A DNA stretch of 43,320 bases. Origin: RPQK01 sp041946865 (GTDB taxonomy: Bacteria; Acidobacteriota; UBA6911; RPQK01). A program made the translations under genes and the position numbers. Shown in pieces: positions 16,006 to 24,686 of the stretch. The stretch covers positions 1 through 43,320 of the forward strand of contig JBHGBF010000012.1 in assembly GCA_041946865.1 (NCBI GenBank). The letters are read 5' to 3'. Every line of letters starts with the position of its first letter. Within the stretch, counting starts at the first letter, position 1. The notes beneath the pieces are model-generated. The model worked only from the letters and a program-made list of their open reading frames with translations. It did no database searches and had not been told where the DNA came from.

Positions 16006-19000
16006 ATGAGAATCTGCGCAAGCATTTGCTGTCTTTTTCTGAGCTTTCTGTCTTCGGCCGCGGCTCAGCCGCTGGGCGGCGCCATCCGAGGCCAAATTGT
16101 CACGACCTCCGGGTTGCCGCAGGGCAGTGTTCCGGTGACTGCGGTCAACCAGGAAACCGGCGAGGTGCGCAGGACACTGAGCGCATCTGACGGGCAGTTC
16201 GCGCTTTCATCGCTTATGCCCGGACGATACCGCCTCGAAACGGAGGCGCCTGGTTTTCGGCGATACGTCCAGGCGGGGATCGAGCTGCAAATCGGTAGGG
16301 ATGTACGGTTGGATGTCCGCCTGGAGCCCGGCGGGCCCTCCGATGAGGTCTCCGTCTCGGCAGTGAGGAAGCCAGTGGAACCGGACCGGACCAACACCGG
16401 CGGTGTGGTTGAGAACCAGCAAATTGTCGGGTTACCGCTCGACGGGCGTAATTTCCTTCAGTTAACCCTGCTCCTGCCCGGAACCGCGCCCGCGGCCCAG
16501 GGCTCTCCAGGCTCGGTCCGCGGGACGTTTGCGATCAACGTCAACGGCGCTCGCGAGGACTCCAACAATTTCGTTCTGGACGGGGCTTACAACAACGATC
16601 CCAAGTTGAACAGTTTCGCCATCAACCCTCCCGTGGATGCGATACGGGAGTTCGAGATCCTGACGGGGAGCTATGACGCATCTTCCGGACGCACAGCCGG
16701 GGCCCAGGTGAACATCGTGACCAAGGCGGGCACCAACGAGATCCATGGCACCGCTTACGAATTCATTCGCAACGCGGTGCTGGATGCGCGCAATTTCTTC
16801 GCCCGCGCCGAGGACGCCGCACCTCGCTACCAGCGAAACCAGTTTGGCTTTTCGCTCGGTGGTCCGATTCGCAAGAACCAGACATTTATCTTTGGTGATT
16901 ACGAGGGTCGCCGGATGCGGGAAGGCATCACGCAGGTGACCAACGTCCCCTCCGCGCAAGAGAGGACCGGGGATTTTTCTCAGTCCATCTTTGCTGCGCC
17001 GCTGGATCCCTTCACACAGTCCGCCTTTCCGGCCGGCCGTATTCCATCGGACCGGGTAAGCGCGATCGGAAAGGCCATCGCAGCCCTTTATCCGCTCCCC
17101 AACCGGGCCGTCCCTGGCCAGAACTACGTTTCCTCGCCGGTCTTGCGCGACAGCGACGACCGATTTGATATCCGTCTGGATCACTTGATCGCGGCCAACT
17201 GCAACCTGTTCGCACGGTACAGTTTTGCCGATGGCGAGATGTACGAGCCTTTTTCAGGTCCAAGTTTTGCCCGTATCCCGGGATTCGGGAGCGATATAGC
17301 GAGGCGGGCGCAGAATTTTGTGATCGGCGGGGACTATGGGCCGACGCTGACTCTCGTGAACCAGGCTCGATTCGCGTTGAACCGGGTCTCCGCAGGTGTT
17401 TACCACGAGAACATGGGGAGTAGTCTGAACCGCGCGGTGGGCCTGCCGGAGATTTCATCCAACCCTCGTGACTTCGGCTTGAGCTTCATCACGGTGTCGA
17501 ACTTCTCGCCTCTGGGAGACGAGTACAACAATCCGCAGCACAGCGTCACGAATGTCTTTCAACTGATGGACACGGTCACGTATTCTCCGGGTCAACACCT
17601 AGTGAGGTTTGGGGTCGATTTTCGCGCACTTCAGCAAAACGCTTTCAGGGACATCCAGTCCAGAGGAATGATGGCGTTTTCCGATTACGGGCAGGTGACG
17701 GGCAACGGCCTGGCCGACCTCCTGCTGGGCTTCATCACCTATTCTGGCGGCGCGCGCCTGGACAACCCGCAATACCTTCGCACTCGAAGCTGGAACTTCT
17801 TCGTGCAGGACAGCTACCGCATCCGGCCGAACGTCACACTGCAGCTGGGCCTGAGGCACGAGTATAATTCGCCGCCGGTAGACCGGTACGATCGTGCCAA
17901 CACGTATGACCCGGTGACGCGGTCGCTGGTTGCGATTGGAGAGGGCGACGTCCTTCGCTCGGTCTTCGAGCCGGACCGAAACAACTGGGCGCCGCGAATC
18001 GGGATCGCCTGGTCTCCGGGGGAAGGGAATCTCAACGTGGTGCGCGCCGGGTATGGCATGTACTACGACCAAGCCTCTCTGGCCCCAGGCGAAGGACTCT
18101 ATTTCAACCAGCCTTACTACGACTTTAGACTCTATTTCCCCTTGCAGGGGCTGCCCCTGACTCTGACCGATCCGTTTCCAGTCAATTATCCGTTACCTAT
18201 CCCCGGGTCGGCGCTGGGATTTGACCGGTCTCTACGCACGCCCTACTTCCAGCATTGGAATCTGGCCTTTGGACGGCAGATCGGCGCAAACGGCATGGCG
18301 GAGGTTGTCTATGCTGGTTCCGCGGGGAAACGGATCCTGGCGGCGAGAGACATCAACCAACCGGCCCCCAGCCCGGTCCAACCCAACCTGCGGCCTGTTC
18401 CGCAGTTTGCCGATATCGTCTTCCTCGAGTCGCGCGGCAACTCCTCGTACAACAGCCTGCAACTCAACTATCGGCAACGGCTGGTTACCCGTCTCGCCTC
18501 CCAGATCTCGTACACGTTCGGAAAGTCGCTAGACGACGGTTCCACTTTTTTCTCGAGCTCAGGTGACGCAAATTTCCCTCAGGACAGCCGAAACCCGGGT
18601 GCGGAGCGAGGACGGTCGAATTTCGACGTGCGGCACCGCCTGGCCGTCAGCTACTCGTACGAATTTCCGGGGAGCCGGGGAGGACCTCTGCCGGGAGGCC
18701 GGTTCGTGAGCATGTTGTTTGGCGGTTGGTCCACGCATGGAATCGTCACCCTGCAAAGCGGAAGGCCGTTCACGGTCGCGCTGCTGCCGGAAATGGATAA
18801 CAGCAACACGGGTATTGCCAGCCTCGGATTCGGCGCGAACGACCGACCAAATCGGCTCGGTTCCGGCCAACTGGAGATTCCGGGACCAGACAGGTGGTTC
18901 GACACGGCAGCGTTCGTCCCGGCCGCTTACGGGAGCTTCGGAAACTCAGGGAGGAATATTTTAGATGGGCCGGGTTACCAGGATGTGAGCCTTTCGATGA

Positions 19001-19179
19001 CCAAGGATTCAAGGTTGAGCGAGGCGACGGTCGTTCAGTTCCGAGCGGAGTTTTTCAACGCTTTCAACCGGGCGAATTTCGACCTGCCGAACATCTTCTG
19101 GGGAACGCCCGCCTTCGGTCGGATTTCGTCCGCCGGGAGCCCCCGCCGCATCCAGTTCGGCTTGAAAGTCATTTTTTGA
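16006..19179 (+). CDS. TonB-dependent receptor with carboxypeptidase-regulatory-like domain (Oar-like)
   Basis: A 1057-aa outer-membrane protein. A signal peptide (ICCLFLSFLSSAAAQ) is followed by a CarboxypepD_reg-like beta-sandwich (about 25-110: IRGQIVTTSGLPQGSVPV, FALSSLMPGRYRLE). Next comes a plug domain (about 125-235: NFLQLTLLLPG, NNFVLDGAYNNDP, GAQVNIVTKAGTNEIHG), then a large barrel ending RIQFGLKVIF with a C-terminal aromatic residue. This is the typical expanded acidobacterial receptor family, thought to import large or complex organics with TonB energy. The ATG at 16006 follows GAGG by seven bases; a TTG at 16000 would add two residues. It is transcribed divergently from the hydrolase block and convergently with the ABC permease gene. 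Its substrate may be linked to the neighbouring exported esterases, but that is inference. Confidence 0.93.
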   Translation: MRICASICCLFLSFLSSAAAQPLGGAIRGQIVTTSGLPQGSVPVTAVNQETGEVRRTLSASDGQFALSSLMPGRYRLETEAPGFRRYVQAGIELQIGRDVRLDVRLEPGGPSDEVSVSAVRKPVEPDRTNTGGVVENQQIVGLPLDGRNFLQLTLLLPGTAPAAQGSPGSVRGTFAINVNGAREDSNNFVLDGAYNNDPKLNSFAINPPVDAIREFEILTGSYDASSGRTAGAQVNIVTKAGTNEIHGTAYEFIRNAVLDARNFFARAEDAAPRYQRNQFGFSLGGPIRKNQTFIFGDYEGRRMREGITQVTNVPSAQERTGDFSQSIFAAPLDPFTQSAFPAGRIPSDRVSAIGKAIAALYPLPNRAVPGQNYVSSPVLRDSDDRFDIRLDHLIAANCNLFARYSFADGEMYEPFSGPSFARIPGFGSDIARRAQNFVIGGDYGPTLTLVNQARFALNRVSAGVYHENMGSSLNRAVGLPEISSNPRDFGLSFITVSNFSPLGDEYNNPQHSVTNVFQLMDTVTYSPGQHLVRFGVDFRALQQNAFRDIQSRGMMAFSDYGQVTGNGLADLLLGFITYSGGARLDNPQYLRTRSWNFFVQDSYRIRPNVTLQLGLRHEYNSPPVDRYDRANTYDPVTRSLVAIGEGDVLRSVFEPDRNNWAPRIGIAWSPGEGNLNVVRAGYGMYYDQASLAPGEGLYFNQPYYDFRLYFPLQGLPLTLTDPFPVNYPLPIPGSALGFDRSLRTPYFQHWNLAFGRQIGANGMAEVVYAGSAGKRILAARDINQPAPSPVQPNLRPVPQFADIVFLESRGNSSYNSLQLNYRQRLVTRLASQISYTFGKSLDDGSTFFSSSGDANFPQDSRNPGAERGRSNFDVRHRLAVSYSYEFPGSRGGPLPGGRFVSMLFGGWSTHGIVTLQSGRPFTVALLPEMDNSNTGIASLGFGANDRPNRLGSGQLEIPGPDRWFDTAAFVPAAYGSFGNSGRNILDGPGYQDVSLSMTKDSRLSEATVVQFRAEFFNAFNRANFDLPNIFWGTPAFGRISSAGSPRRIQFGLKVIF

Positions 19180-19205
19180 CAGTATTAACAGGATTTACAG
19201 GATTA
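19177..19205. repeat. GGATTnACA repeat, half copy between convergent genes
   Basis: TTGACAGTATTAACAGGATT and TACAGGATT lie directly after the receptor stop and overlap the stop codon of the convergent permease gene. Only one arm is present. Confidence 0.7.
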
Positions 19206-22200
19206 CTGGGAGCGGAGGGCGGCCAAGAGGTTGGATCGTAGCGCCGCACGGACGGCGATCACGGAGGCGGCGAGCCCGACGAGTAGAACGCCAGCCAGGA
19301 GTACGCCAACCGTCGCAGCAGGGAAAGCTACGCCTCTTCCGGCAAGGGCCGGCAGGATGGCGAGCGAGGCGCAAACGAAGCCGCACGCAAGGCCAGCCGC
19401 CACCAGGAGCACGTTTTCGGACACGATGATCACCGAAAGAAACAGTCTGCGGTATCCAACCGCCCGCAGCAGTGCCAGCTCCTTCCGCCGCTCGAGCACA
19501 TTGCGTAGCAGAACGGTCGCAAGACCGATGGTTCCGAGCACCAGCCCGAGCGCGCCCAGCGACTGGAATGTCGAGAGATAAGTGTTCTCCACCCTGTTGA
19601 AGGAGGCGAGCCGTTTCTGAGTGGACTCGACGCTGAAACTCCACTCAGCGAGTCGCTTTTCGAGAAGAGGGATGAATTTTTCCGCTCGGTTCTTGAGCTG
19701 CGGCGGAAGATCGAGGAGGAAGAAACGAAATCCCTCCTGCTCGGGAAAAAGACGCAGGAAAGCGGCGTCCGACACAAGCAGTTCGCCCTGAAAGACACTG
19801 TCCCTGAGGGCCGCGACGAGGCGCAGCCGAAGGGTTGTTCCGTCGGGGTGGCGCCAAACAAGCTCGCTGCCGAGGGAAAGGCGAAGGATGTACTGGATGG
19901 TGTTTGCGTCCGCGATGGCGGGAACGGCGCCGTCTGTCATTTCACGTTCGAGGAGCAGCCAGGGATTCCTTTTTTCGTCCGCGGTCTTCGCCAGGGAGTC
20001 CTGGAAAGAAAACCGCCCCTCAGGAATAAAGGAGTGGGGAACCCCGAGCACTTTCGGGTCCTGCGCGGCGTAGAGGTTCAGGCAGCTGGTGTCGTCGCCG
20101 GGGCGCATGCGAAACGGAACGAACTTCACCGGCTCGAGCTCGGGAGCTTCGGAAACTGAGATCCCGAGGGCCTCGCGTCCTTCTTCCGTGTTTGGGTTGT
20201 GAAGGATCGGCAGCGAGGAACTGGCGAGAAGGGGGAATCCACCGGTTCCGGACGCCGGATCGAGGGACACATCCTGTGGATCACGCCGGAAAGCCTCGGT
20301 GGAGACGATGATGAACGTCGCGCCGGCAATCAGGGCAACGCACAGCAGGCTGCGGCCCGGCCTGTAAGCGGTGTTTCGGGCGCCAAGGCGAACCAGCGCC
20401 GTCCATCCTTGCCCCGACAGCAGGCGGCGGTCGGTGCGCTTGAGGTATATTGCGATCAGTCCCAGCACTGAGATCAATAGAAGGAGACCCGCGCCAAAGA
20501 ACCCAGCGGCGTCCGCGATCACCTTGAAAACCGAGGCGAGGAGCAAAAAGCCGGCGGCGATAAAGGACAAGGACGAGATAACCAGAAGGCTGCGGACCCG
20601 TCGTCCCGGGACCGTGGATCGCTCCAGAACACCGGCGAGAAGGGCGCGGGGACTGCATTGCCTTAGACCCCTCAGGGTTAAGAATATCGTCGTGAGGGAT
20701 ACGAGTATCCCGGCAGCCGCCCCCATTACCAGGTGGGTCCAGGAAACCGCCAGGAACAGGCTTCTGGTTCCGACTGCGCCCACCCACCAGGTGCGCAAGC
20801 CATAGACCATGAGGGCTCCGTACCCGACCGCTCCCAGCAGACCGAGGAGACTGCCGGCGGTCGCGAGTATTGCTCCTTCGACAAGGAAGATCGTGCGGAC
20901 AGCGGAGAGGGGGAAACCCAGCGCCCGGAGGGTTCCGAGCTCGCGCGCCCTCTGTTCGACGCCCAGCCGGAAGAACAGGGCCGCTAGTAGAACCGCGGAA
21001 ACGATAAGGAAGAAGCTGAAATAGAGGAAATACTCGCCGAAGTCCGTGGTGCCGCGGGAAGCCGCGAGTCCCCGTTCCCGCAAGTCGACGATCGAGAAGC
21101 CGGTTTCACGGGGGGTGATGCGGGCGCGCAGGTCCCTTGCGAAGGCTGCCGCGGCGGCGTTAGTGTCCGCGTCGGAGGGGAACGCGATACATACGGCGGA
21201 GAGATTCCCATAGCGGCTCCGCCATAGTTCCTGTCCGGACGCCAGGGTGATGAACGCCTTGGGCGTACCTTTATGACGATTCCAGTACTCCTCGTCCTGT
21301 GGTCGAATGCGCCGGAGATCAACGGGAAACGGTGGATCCCAATCGCTGATGGACCGGGCCTCGGTGATGCCGGGGTAGTCGGGCGTGAGATCGGCGTTGA
21401 CGGCACCGCCAATCTCCACGATGCCGGCGAGCCGGAACCGCGCGGTTCGCGTCCTCAGCCGTCCTTCGTCCTGCCAGACGTAGTAGTCGATTTCCACCGC
21501 CTCGTTGGGAAACGGCTTGCCGGGGACTATGCCCAAGTCGGTCGCTGCCCAACTATTGAGCCAAATCGGGTCCGGTCCGGGCACGGCTCCCTCGCCGGAC
21601 GGCGTCCCGTCGACCGTCTTAACCGAGGTCAAGGCGCCTTGGCCGAGTTCGGCGGCCGTGATGACAGAGTAAGGAATCTCCCGCCCGCCGGCACGGATGG
21701 CGTTGGCCAGGTAGGTGAAAACGCCCGAGCTTTTCAATCCCGCAGCAGTTGCTGCCGCGAACGCAGCCCGGCTGATTGGTTCGTCGAGGAGCATGCGGGG
21801 GCTTTCTACGAAGATCGTGCCGGGTAAAGTAGCCGACCGAAGCTTCACACCCAGATCCTGTAGGTCGACGTTCGTTGCCAGAAGGTCCTGGATGCTCTCC
21901 AGATTCCCCTTGCCGGCGCCGGCTGACACCAGAATGGCATTTACCCGCTCCGGGTGCTCCAGATCTCTCTGAAGGCGTGCCAACGGCACGAAAACGGAGT
22001 AGACACTCCCCTGGTTTGGACGAAGCGCGAACTCGCCCAGTTCGGCGGAAGGTAGAATCTCACTGCACTCCAGCCGTATTGTCCTCCCGACATTTTCGCG
22101 CCGTCCGTAAAGCGACTCTCGCGGGATTCCGTGTTGCGTTTCGACGCTTAGCAAAAGCGTGTCTCCACGCTTGGCCCCCAGCTTTTCCGCCAGGGGGGCG

Positions 22201-22589
22201 CCGACGAGAGCTTGACCGTCCTGTGGAACGGATCGGGCGGTCTTGGCGTGGATCTTCCAGAACCGTTCGTTTATCCCATAGACCTTGACGTCAAGAGCCC
22301 GGACCCCGGTTTGCTCCTGGACGACCACCCCCTGAAGGTAGATGATCGGCGACGCTTGCGCCTCCAATCCGCTGGCAAGGTCCTCGCGGAAGAAATGGTC
22401 GGCCGAGACCAGGTGAGTGGCGCCGCCGAGCCGCTGATAGACAAGATTTTGGAGGCTCGTGCGGACAGATTCCCCGACCGAAAGCGCACCGGAGAGAACG
22501 GACACGGCGGTCGCGACACCGACTACGACCGCCAGGTTGGTACGCCAGTAATGGACCATGTTGCGATAGATGAGCCGGGCGAGCGTCAT
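19203..22589 (-). CDS. Large FtsX-type ABC transporter permease
   Basis: A membrane protein of 1128 aa with two FtsX-like permease modules. One transmembrane helix lies at the N-terminus (TNLAVVVGVATAVSVLSGAL) before a large periplasmic domain. Three helices sit in the middle (LYFSFFLIVSAVLLAALFF; LVEGAILATAGSLLGLLG; VMGAAAGILVSLTTIFLTL), followed by further central helices. Three more are at the C-terminus (LGLVLGTIGLATVLLRNVL; ENVLLVAAGLACGFVCASLA; VGVLLAGVLLVGLAASVIA). Conserved ELGTLRALGF and ELALLRAVGY precede the helix pairs, as in MacB/LolCE-type VII transporters. The ATG at 22589 follows GGAG by six bases; one at 22601 would add four residues. It pairs with the ATPase 145 nt upstream. 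It probably moves lipoprotein, lipid or peptide across the envelope; the substrate is not readable. Confidence 0.9.
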   Translation of the reverse strand: MTLARLIYRNMVHYWRTNLAVVVGVATAVSVLSGALSVGESVRTSLQNLVYQRLGGATHLVSADHFFREDLASGLEAQASPIIYLQGVVVQEQTGVRALDVKVYGINERFWKIHAKTARSVPQDGQALVGAPLAEKLGAKRGDTLLLSVETQHGIPRESLYGRRENVGRTIRLECSEILPSAELGEFALRPNQGSVYSVFVPLARLQRDLEHPERVNAILVSAGAGKGNLESIQDLLATNVDLQDLGVKLRSATLPGTIFVESPRMLLDEPISRAAFAAATAAGLKSSGVFTYLANAIRAGGREIPYSVITAAELGQGALTSVKTVDGTPSGEGAVPGPDPIWLNSWAATDLGIVPGKPFPNEAVEIDYYVWQDEGRLRTRTARFRLAGIVEIGGAVNADLTPDYPGITEARSISDWDPPFPVDLRRIRPQDEEYWNRHKGTPKAFITLASGQELWRSRYGNLSAVCIAFPSDADTNAAAAAFARDLRARITPRETGFSIVDLRERGLAASRGTTDFGEYFLYFSFFLIVSAVLLAALFFRLGVEQRARELGTLRALGFPLSAVRTIFLVEGAILATAGSLLGLLGAVGYGALMVYGLRTWWVGAVGTRSLFLAVSWTHLVMGAAAGILVSLTTIFLTLRGLRQCSPRALLAGVLERSTVPGRRVRSLLVISSLSFIAAGFLLLASVFKVIADAAGFFGAGLLLLISVLGLIAIYLKRTDRRLLSGQGWTALVRLGARNTAYRPGRSLLCVALIAGATFIIVSTEAFRRDPQDVSLDPASGTGGFPLLASSSLPILHNPNTEEGREALGISVSEAPELEPVKFVPFRMRPGDDTSCLNLYAAQDPKVLGVPHSFIPEGRFSFQDSLAKTADEKRNPWLLLEREMTDGAVPAIADANTIQYILRLSLGSELVWRHPDGTTLRLRLVAALRDSVFQGELLVSDAAFLRLFPEQEGFRFFLLDLPPQLKNRAEKFIPLLEKRLAEWSFSVESTQKRLASFNRVENTYLSTFQSLGALGLVLGTIGLATVLLRNVLERRKELALLRAVGYRRLFLSVIIVSENVLLVAAGLACGFVCASLAILPALAGRGVAFPAATVGVLLAGVLLVGLAASVIAVRAALRSNLLAALRSQ

Positions 22590-22734
22590 CCGCGTCTCCA
22601 TGCGTCGAAGTGTACCATCAGCGGTTCTGCTCGACCGCCAAATCGCCCCTATTAGGAGGGCGGGTTCACCGAACGACTGTACCGGATACGATCCAGCCGA
22701 CGAGGGGGCTTTCGGGATTAGTTGCGAAATCTCA

Positions 22735-23403
22735 TCATCGGAATTTCTGAAGGATCGAGTCCTGCAGCTGGTAGCGCAGGCTAAAGCGGTGGGAAAGTTC
22801 CAGGTTGTGGGTGACGACGACCAGTATCGACTGGTGCTGCTGGTGCAGTCTCAGGAGCAGCTCCGCGACCACGTCTGTGGAGGCATGGTCCAGGTTCCCT
22901 GTGGGCTCGTCACACAGTACCAACCGGGGGCGCCCCACCAGCGCCCGAGCCAGCGCCACCCGCTGTTTCTCCCCGCCCGACAGTTCATGAGGCCGGTGAT
23001 GGATTCTTTGGCCCAAGCCCACCTGTTCGAGCAGCTCCTGGGCGACCTCGCGGGGCCGCTCGATCCCACGCGCTACCAGTGTTGGTATCAGAACATTCTC
23101 CAGCACGGAACACTGGGGAAGCAGGTGGTGATCCTGGAACACGAAGCCGATCTCTTCATTGCGGAACGAGGCCAGGTTTTTTTCGTCCAGCTCGAACGGG
23201 TTCCTCCCGTTGAGCAGCACGGTCCCCTCACTGGGGGGTTCAAGAGCGCCCAGAATGTAGAGAAGGGTGCTCTTCCCGGATCCCGACGGGCCGACGATCG
23301 ACACCGAATCGCCCGGCTTCAACTCGAGGTCTACGTCCGAAAGCACTCGCAGATTCCCGCCCGGTGTCGGATATTCCTTTGAGAGTCCCTTAACTTCCAG
23401 CAC
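22735..23403 (-). CDS. ABC transporter ATP-binding protein (LolD/MacB-like)
   Basis: A 222-aa ATPase of LolD size: Walker A GPSGSGKST (38-46), Q-loop FVFQDHHLLP (Gln90), signature LSGGEKQ (141-147), Walker B LVLCDEPTGNLD (161-172) and H-loop His199. The start is the GTG at 23403, which follows GAGG by six bases and overlaps the end of the upstream glycosyltransferase by 14 nt. A longer ATG form from 23487 would add a non-homologous extension that overlaps the neighbour heavily. It works with the FtsX-type permease downstream to power a MacB/Lol-type transporter at the cytoplasmic face. Confidence 0.93.
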   Translation of the reverse strand: MLEVKGLSKEYPTPGGNLRVLSDVDLELKPGDSVSIVGPSGSGKSTLLYILGALEPPSEGTVLLNGRNPFELDEKNLASFRNEEIGFVFQDHHLLPQCSVLENVLIPTLVARGIERPREVAQELLEQVGLGQRIHHRPHELSGGEKQRVALARALVGRPRLVLCDEPTGNLDHASTDVVAELLLRLHQQHQSILVVVTHNLELSHRFSLRYQLQDSILQKFR

Positions 23404-24682
23404 GGATTTCCTCGTAAATTGCCAGCACTCGGCGGGCCATTTGAACGGCGCCGTGATGCTCGCGCACCCCGCAATAACCGCGCTCACCCATCTCTTTCCT
23501 TTTCGCCGGATGTCGCCACAGCTCTAGGATACCTTCGGCCAGGGCGTCCGGATCATCGGGCTGGACCAGGATGCCGCCCCCGGTCCTTTCGATCACTTCT
23601 GTGAACGCCCCCCGGCGCGGCTGAACGACCGGGACCCCGGCGGCCATCGCCTCCAGCAGGGAAAGCCCCTTGGGCTCATCATACGTGGCTGGAACCGAAA
23701 GCAAACTCAGATTATGCAGGAAAGCGATCTTCCCGGGGCGGTCGAACTCACCCTTGTATTCAAAGTGTCGGTCGAGTCCTGCGGAATGGAAATCCCTCTT
23801 GATGTTCTCCAGGTAGGCGCTGTGCTCGGGGGCAAGGTAGCCTGCCGCACACAGTCGGCTGGGTGGCAGGTCTGCTCTTGAACGCAGTCGGCGATAAGAC
23901 TCGCACAGTAGGTGCAACCCCTTCTCTGGCGCGACGCGCGCCAGGTAGCCGATCGTAAAAGGCTCGGGATCTGCTCCGGTTCGCCGCTCGTATCCATCAA
24001 AGTGGATGCCGAGCGGAGCGACTCTGATCCGCGCGCGGTCGATTTGCAGGTACCCCGACATGCATTGGGCGCCGAAAGCGCTGACGGCAATAAACGCGTC
24101 AACGTACTCGCTGTGACTCCGGATCAACCGGATAGACTCCGCGCGATAGGGTTCAGGAAGACTCTTCAGGAACAGCTCTTCACCCTGTAGCGTGCAGCAG
24201 ACGGGCAGATTCATTTGCTGCTTTATCGCGGGCGCCAGTGAGATGAGCAGGCAATTGGGGAGGTTGATGACATCCGGACGGGCCTCCTCTGCAAGAAAAC
24301 GGACAAGTGTTCGTATCTCCCTGTCCTGCGGACCCTCCACCCCGCGCAGCATGGAAACCGTTAACTCCCCGAGCTCGGCCGGGTTGACACTCACGCCACG
24401 ACTCGTCGCCAGCCGCAGCACCGAGTTCACGTCCAAAAGTCGGTGGAGCAGCCGAGGCAGTCTGCGAAAGAGTCGAAAGCGCTGCTCGAGATACACATTG
24501 ATGCCGCCCAGGAAGACCCGCCTGTGGCTGAAGTTCGTTTCGTCTGTCCGGGTCGGCGTGTAGGTGGGGATCAGGAGGACGTCGTGACCGGCGTCCTTCA
24601 TCGCTGCGGCGAGCGTGTTGTCCCGCAAGCAGCTGCCGCAGTACATTCCGCCTGCGCCGGCGGTGATATAGGATATCCTCAT
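23390..24682 (-). CDS. Glycosyltransferase family 4 (GT-B) protein
   Basis: A 430-aa cytoplasmic or membrane-peripheral glycosyltransferase. The N-terminal Rossmann domain opens MRISYITAGAGGMYCGSC, with the Gly-rich loop and LAAAMKDAGHDVLLIPTYTP. The C-terminal GT1 domain starts near FTIGYLARVAPEKGLHLL and has the donor-binding EAMAAGVPVVQ...GAFTEVI (an E-x7-E-like region) and GGILVQPDDPDALAEGI. It presumably transfers a sugar from a nucleotide sugar to an envelope acceptor. It begins 4 nt after the preceding flavoprotein gene and overlaps the ATPase gene, so it is translated in the same operon. Its relation to the redox genes upstream is unclear. Confidence 0.92.
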   Translation of the reverse strand: MRISYITAGAGGMYCGSCLRDNTLAAAMKDAGHDVLLIPTYTPTRTDETNFSHRRVFLGGINVYLEQRFRLFRRLPRLLHRLLDVNSVLRLATSRGVSVNPAELGELTVSMLRGVEGPQDREIRTLVRFLAEEARPDVINLPNCLLISLAPAIKQQMNLPVCCTLQGEELFLKSLPEPYRAESIRLIRSHSEYVDAFIAVSAFGAQCMSGYLQIDRARIRVAPLGIHFDGYERRTGADPEPFTIGYLARVAPEKGLHLLCESYRRLRSRADLPPSRLCAAGYLAPEHSAYLENIKRDFHSAGLDRHFEYKGEFDRPGKIAFLHNLSLLSVPATYDEPKGLSLLEAMAAGVPVVQPRRGAFTEVIERTGGGILVQPDDPDALAEGILELWRHPAKRKEMGERGYCGVREHHGAVQMARRVLAIYEEIRAGS

Positions 24683-24686
24683 CCGT

